Source: Bacillota bacterium
GTDB lineage: Bacteria; Bacillota; Clostridia; Lachnospirales; Lachnospiraceae
Length of the DNA stretch: 8,557 nt
Assembly: GCA_023424235.1 (NCBI GenBank)
Contig: JAFAEB010000242.1
Location: forward strand, 1 to 8,557
Direction: 5' to 3'
Position numbers and translations under genes: made by a program
Shown here: positions 5,519-8,557 of the stretch, in pieces
Layout of the letters: each line of letters opens with the position of its first letter
Numbering within the stretch: position 1 is the stretch's first letter
The notes under the pieces: generated by a model
Database searches by the model: none
What the model saw: only the letters and a program-made list of their open reading frames with translations
What the model was told of the DNA's origin: nothing

Positions 5519-6892
5519 ATGAGTGATAAAAATGCATGGTTAAAATATGAAGACAAAGAAGTGATACATCAGTTTAACGAAGGCTATAAGGCATTTATTT
5601 CTGATTGCAAGACAGAAAGAGAGTGCGTTTATGAAATAATAAAACAAGCAAAAGAAGAAGGATATCGTGATATTAAAGATATCATTAGCAAGAAAGAAAC
5701 CTTAAAAGCAGGCGATAAAGTTTATGCTAATAATATGGATAAGGCAATTGCTCTATTTTTAATTGGTGAAAAGCCATTTGAAGAAGGAATGAAGATTCTT
5801 GGTGCTCACATTGATTCTCCAAGACTTGATCTAAAGCAAAATCCATTATATGAAGATACCGATATGGCATTACTTGATACTCATTATTATGGTGGTATCA
5901 AAAAATATCAATGGGTTACTCTTCCTTTAGCGATTCATGGCATTGTTGTTAAAAAAGATGGAACTAAGATTTTAGTTTCTATTGGGGAGGATGATAATGA
6001 CCCAGTTTTAGGTATTACCGATCTATTAATTCATTTATCAGCTTCTCAGATGGAAAAGAAAGCAGCTAAGGTAATTGAAGGGGAAGACCTAAATGTTCTT
6101 ATTGGAAGCATGCCTTTAAATAAAGATGAAAAAGATGCTGTAAAAGCAAATATTAAGAAGCTTTTAGCAGATAAATATAATATTGAAGAAGAAGACTTTT
6201 TGTCTGCAGAACTTGAAGTTGTTCCAGCTGGAAAAGCGAGAGACTTTGGTTTAGATCGTAGTATGGTTATGGGTTATGGTCAAGATGATAGAGTTTGTGC
6301 ATATACTTCCATGAAGGCTTTATTTGAAGTAAAAGATACAGATCGTACTTGTGCTTGTATCTTAGTAGATAAAGAAGAAATTGGTAGTGTAGGTGCGTCT
6401 GGTATGCATTCTAAGTTTTTTGAGAATACTGTGGCTGAACTTATGGACTTAGTTGGTGATTACTCTGAATTAAAATTAAGACGTGCAATGCAAAATTCTC
6501 ATATGCTTTCTTCTGACGTAAGTGCGGCATTTGATCCTAATTATCCATCTGTAATGGAAAAGAAAAATTCAGCTTATTTTGGCCTTGGTATGGTATTTAA
6601 TAAATATACAGGTTCAAGAGGAAAATCAGGTTCTAATGATGCTAATCCTGAGTATATGGCAAGACTAAGAAAGATAATGGATGATAATAATATCACATAT
6701 CAAACAGCTGAGCTTGGTAAAGTAGACGAAGGTGGCGGTGGTACTATCGCTTATATTATGGCTAACTACAATATGGAAGTTATTGATAGTGGTGTAGCTG
6801 TACTTAATATGCATGCTCCTTGGGAAATAACAAGTAAAGTTGATGTTTACGAAACAATGAGAGGATATGTAGCATTTTTAAATAATATATAA
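5519..6892 (+). CDS. M18-family zinc aminopeptidase
   Basis: This 457-aa cytoplasmic metallopeptidase is of family M18 (aminopeptidase I), the group that removes N-terminal residues, often acidic ones, during peptide turnover. The binuclear zinc site is intact: H97 and D99 in GAHIDSPRLDLK, D256 or D257 in GQDDRV, the catalytic Glu pair in DKEEIGS (E286, E287), D333 in SSDVSAAFDP and H432 in NMHAPWE. The insert between about residues 120 and 230 corresponds to the dimerisation domain of this clan. Length fits bacterial M18 enzymes (about 430-470). There is no signal peptide. The start is fixed: an in-frame TAA at 5507-5509 lies 9 nt before the ATG, and AAGG (5508-5511) is 7 nt upstream. It appears to be a single-gene unit with a hairpin downstream. 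The natural substrate preference cannot be told from sequence. Confidence 0.95.
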   Translation: MSDKNAWLKYEDKEVIHQFNEGYKAFISDCKTERECVYEIIKQAKEEGYRDIKDIISKKETLKAGDKVYANNMDKAIALFLIGEKPFEEGMKILGAHIDSPRLDLKQNPLYEDTDMALLDTHYYGGIKKYQWVTLPLAIHGIVVKKDGTKILVSIGEDDNDPVLGITDLLIHLSASQMEKKAAKVIEGEDLNVLIGSMPLNKDEKDAVKANIKKLLADKYNIEEEDFLSAELEVVPAGKARDFGLDRSMVMGYGQDDRVCAYTSMKALFEVKDTDRTCACILVDKEEIGSVGASGMHSKFFENTVAELMDLVGDYSELKLRRAMQNSHMLSSDVSAAFDPNYPSVMEKKNSAYFGLGMVFNKYTGSRGKSGSNDANPEYMARLRKIMDDNNITYQTAELGKVDEGGGGTIAYIMANYNMEVIDSGVAVLNMHAPWEITSKVDVYETMRGYVAFLNNI

Positions 6893-6946
6893 TAAGAAAT
6901 AGATATTGATTATTACATAAGGTAAAATCAAGTAATTAAATTAAGC

Positions 6947-7018
6947 AGCCATAGTAAGATTGTGTACTGAAAACTAGTAAAATTCTAGGAAAAACACAAT
7001 CTGCTATGGCTATCTTTT
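6947..7018 (+). terminator. Long hairpin, probable terminator of the aminopeptidase gene
   Basis: The left arm (6947-6965) pairs with the right arm (6994-7011). AGCCATAG matches CTATGGCT over 8 bp, then comes a T-G wobble plus one bulged A, then AGATTGTGT matches ACACAATCT over 9 bp. The 28-nt loop contains CTAG...CTAG, which could form a small inner hairpin. The sequence after the stem is ATCTTTTATC, a weak T-tract. The position, 54 nt after the stop, and the stem length favour a terminator. The poor T-run leaves open an mRNA-end-protecting structure or a small RNA. Confidence 0.65.
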
Positions 7019-7061
7019 ATCTAAAAGTCCATAATCTATAAATAACAATCAAGTTATTCAA

Positions 7062-7099
7062 AGGGATAGAAAACTTCTTCTTTTCTATTTTTATATTAT
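7062..7099 (+). terminator. Possible second, weak terminator-like hairpin
   Basis: ATAGAAAA (7066-7073) pairs exactly with TTTTCTAT (7081-7088) around CTTCTTC. G-U pairs and one A-U pair could extend the stem to 12 bp (7062-7073 with 7081-7092), and the right side is T-rich (TTTTTATATTAT). The stem is nearly all A-T, so it may be chance or a back-up terminator to the long hairpin about 50 nt upstream. Confidence 0.28.
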
Positions 7100-7165
7100 G
7101 TAGTAAAATGGTTACTAGATTAGGATATTACCCTAAATTATAATGTAGTTACAAGGAGAAGGTTT

Positions 7166-7465
7166 ATGATAAGACACATTGTATTATGGACATTAAAAGA
7201 TGGGACAGTGGAAGAAAAAGAAGAAATAAAGTTAAAAATAAAGAATGATTTAGAAGCATTAAAAGGTGTTATTCCAGGTATTATATCATTACAAGTAATA
7301 AGTAATCCAATGTCTACAACAAATGGTGATCTTGTACTAGATAGTGTATTAGAGAGTGAAGAAGCATTAGCTAATTATCAAATTCATGAAGAGCATCAAA
7401 AGGTTGTAGCATATGTTCGTTCTGTGGTGAAGGATAGAATATGTATTGACTATCATGAGATGTAA
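7166..7465 (+). CDS. Dabb family protein (stress-responsive dimeric alpha/beta barrel domain)
   Basis: This 99-aa protein consists of a single Dabb domain (ferredoxin-like fold that dimerises into a barrel). Family features visible are the N-terminal MIRHIVLWTLKD (1-12, conserved H4), the central beta segment VIPGIISLQVISNP (35-48) and the C-terminal NYQIHEEHQKVVAYVRSVV (70-88) ending RICIDY. Length is typical (95-105 aa). Characterised relatives are plant stress proteins and the polyketide cyclase olivetolic acid cyclase; bacterial members mostly have no assigned role, so none is proposed. The ribosome binding site is excellent (AAGGAG 7153-7158, 7 nt before ATG). A TATAAT at 7139-7144 lies just upstream but has no convincing -35 box. 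It is 58 nt ahead of aspS with no terminator between, so cotranscription is likely. Confidence 0.9.
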   Translation: MIRHIVLWTLKDGTVEEKEEIKLKIKNDLEALKGVIPGIISLQVISNPMSTTNGDLVLDSVLESEEALANYQIHEEHQKVVAYVRSVVKDRICIDYHEM

Positions 7466-7475
7466 GTGATATTAT
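7446..7475 (+). promoter_or_regulatory. Candidate promoter for aspS inside the end of the Dabb gene
   Basis: TTGACT (7446-7451) and TATTAT (7470-7475) each match the sigma-A consensus in five of six positions, separated by 18 bp. Transcription would start near 7482, about 40 nt before the aspS ATG. The -35 box falls in the Dabb codons for IDY, so it could be a coincidence of coding sequence, but it is one of the best two-box matches I see in the window. Confidence 0.4.
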
Positions 7476-7505
7476 AAATAGAGTTTTAGTTTAAGTAGCG
7501 ATACT

Positions 7506-7511
7506 AGGAGG
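7506..7511 (+). promoter_or_regulatory. aspS ribosome binding site with unusually long spacing
   Basis: AGGAGG is a full consensus Shine-Dalgarno, but it sits 12 nt from the ATG at 7524, longer than the 7-9 nt seen for the other genes here. There is no in-frame ATG, GTG or TTG between them. The next ATG, at 7536, is even farther. The start at 7524 also gives MAESMKGLKRSHRCTE, a normal AspRS N-terminus, so it is kept. Confidence 0.75.
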
Positions 7512-7523
7512 ATTTATAAAAAG

Positions 7524-8557
7524 ATGGCAGAATCGATGAAAGGCTTAAAAAGAAGCCATAGATGTACTGAAGTTTCAAGTAAAATGATTGGCGAAACTGT
7601 TACCGTTATGGGCTGGGTACAAAAAAGCAGAAATAAAGGTGGAATTATCTTTGTTGATTTAAGAGATCGTTCCGGTTTATTACAAATTATATTCGAAGGA
7701 AGCGATATCAGCGAAGAAGGATTTAAAAAAGCTGAAAAATTAAGAAGTGAATTTGTTGTAGCAGTAGTGGGTAAGGTAGTACCACGTTCTGGTGCAGTTA
7801 ATGAAAATCTAGAAACTGGTGATATTGAAATACGTGCTACTGAGCTTCGTATATTATCAGAAGCAGAAACACCACCATTCCCTATTGAAGAAGATAGTAA
7901 AACAAAAGAAGAATTAAGATTAAAATATCGTTATTTAGATTTACGAAGACCGGATCTACAAAAAAACTTAATTATGAGAAGTAAGGTAGCAACCTTAACA
8001 CGTTCCTTCTTATCTAGAGAAGGTTTCTTAGAAATCGAAACACCAATGTTAACAAAGAGTACACCAGAAGGTGCTAGAGATTATTTAGTTCCAAGCCGTG
8101 TTCATCCAGGGAATTTCTATGCATTACCACAATCACCACAGATTTTTAAACAATTACTTATGTGCTCTGGCTATGATAGATACTTCCAAATCGTAAAATG
8201 TTTCCGTGATGAAGATCTACGTGCTGATAGACAGCCAGAGTTTACACAAATCGATATGGAATTATCTTTTGTAGATGTTGATGACGTATTAGATGTAAAT
8301 GAAAGACTTCTTAAAGAAATGTTTAAAGAAACAATTGGTGTAGATGTTGAGTTACCAATTCAAAGAATGACTTATAAAGAAGCAATGGAACGTTTTGGTT
8401 CCGATAAACCAGATATTCGTTTTGGATTTGAATTAAAGAATGTTTCTAATGTGGTTAGAAACTGTGGTTTCTCTGTATTTACCCAAGCTTTAGAAAAAGG
8501 TGGTTCTGTTCGTGGTATAAATGCGAATGGACAAGGAGATATGCCAAGAAAGAAAAT
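7524..8557 (+). CDS. aspS: Aspartyl-tRNA synthetase, N-terminal part (cut by window end)
   Basis: The frame is open for 344 codons to the window edge; bacterial AspRS is about 590-600 aa, so roughly 40% is missing. The enzyme charges tRNA-Asp. Visible are the N-terminal OB-fold anticodon-binding domain (WVQKSRNKGGIIFVDLRDRS, 31-50), the class II motif-1 region (FLEIETPMLTKSTPEGARDY, 168-187), the flipping-loop and substrate segment with SPQIFKQLLM (204-213), motif 2 (FRDEDLRADRQPEFTQID, 227-244) and the start of the bacterial GAD insertion domain (about 280 onward, VRGINANGQGDMPRKK at the edge). Motif 3 lies beyond the window. At the position that separates aspartate-specific from non-discriminating enzymes in other bacteria (Leu versus His) this one has K38, so tRNA specificity is open. 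It probably shares a transcript with the Dabb gene and may have its own promoter. Confidence 0.97.
   Translation, partial: MAESMKGLKRSHRCTEVSSKMIGETVTVMGWVQKSRNKGGIIFVDLRDRSGLLQIIFEGSDISEEGFKKAEKLRSEFVVAVVGKVVPRSGAVNENLETGDIEIRATELRILSEAETPPFPIEEDSKTKEELRLKYRYLDLRRPDLQKNLIMRSKVATLTRSFLSREGFLEIETPMLTKSTPEGARDYLVPSRVHPGNFYALPQSPQIFKQLLMCSGYDRYFQIVKCFRDEDLRADRQPEFTQIDMELSFVDVDDVLDVNERLLKEMFKETIGVDVELPIQRMTYKEAMERFGSDKPDIRFGFELKNVSNVVRNCGFSVFTQALEKGGSVRGINANGQGDMPRKK

Noticed and set aside
6906..6931. TTGATT...AATCAA inverted repeat after the aminopeptidase stop
   Set aside because: Six base pairs in AT-rich DNA is within chance and it has no associated signal.
7006..7041. Eleven-codon ORF starting inside the right arm of the long hairpin after the aminopeptidase gene
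   Set aside because: No ribosome binding site, its start is buried in a stem, and no similarity is recognised.
7139..7144. Perfect TATAAT just upstream of the Dabb gene as its promoter
   Set aside because: No acceptable -35 box at 16-18 bp and no extended -10; the start would fall almost on the ribosome binding site. Left out as a feature.
1..8557. Mobile element, phage, CRISPR, toxin-antitoxin or defence system
   Set aside because: No transposase, integrase, direct repeat-spacer array, terminal inverted repeats flanking genes, or defence-family motif was seen; gene content is core metabolism throughout.

Overview
The window is an AT-rich stretch (roughly one third G+C by eye) with every gene on the + strand. 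Gene content, strong AGGAGG-type ribosome binding sites, A/T-rich codon use and protein motifs point to a low-GC anaerobic Firmicute, most likely a Lachnospiraceae/Clostridium-cluster-XIVa relative. That placement comes from recognising families, not from a database search. Most of the window is core housekeeping. I see no mobile element, phage gene, CRISPR array, tRNA or rRNA.

Region 1 (1-3805) is a tight operon. It holds the 3' end of the bifunctional (p)ppGpp synthetase/hydrolase gene (relA/spoT type), a glyoxalase-II-like metallo-beta-lactamase-fold hydrolase, the radical-SAM gene hemZ, and a stand-alone HD-GYP-type phosphodiesterase. The gaps are 18 and 29 nt, followed by a 1-nt TAATG overlap. 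A weak AT-rich hairpin with a T-tract lies after the HD-GYP gene.

Region 2 (3806-5340) holds hisS, complete, followed by a strong intrinsic terminator. Region 3 (5341-7020) holds an M18-family zinc aminopeptidase behind a 321-nt gap. That gap contains the terminator, a possible promoter overlapping it, a perfect 14-bp inverted repeat with a competing alternative helix, and a possible 13-codon leader ORF with a better Shine-Dalgarno sequence than the aminopeptidase itself. A long hairpin follows the gene. Region 4 (7021-8557) holds a 99-aa Dabb (dimeric alpha/beta barrel) protein and then aspS, which runs off the window after 344 codons.

The neighbourhood resembles the widespread Firmicute relA-...-hisS-aspS order. 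In Bacillus subtilis relA is followed by dtd, an amidase gene, hisS and aspS. Here the relA-hisS interval carries an MBL hydrolase, hemZ and an HD-GYP gene, and hisS and aspS are separated by an aminopeptidase and a Dabb gene, each in its own apparent transcription unit. No T-box motif is visible before either synthetase gene. The least explained element is the structured leader of the aminopeptidase gene at 5341-5518; nothing else looks like an undescribed system.
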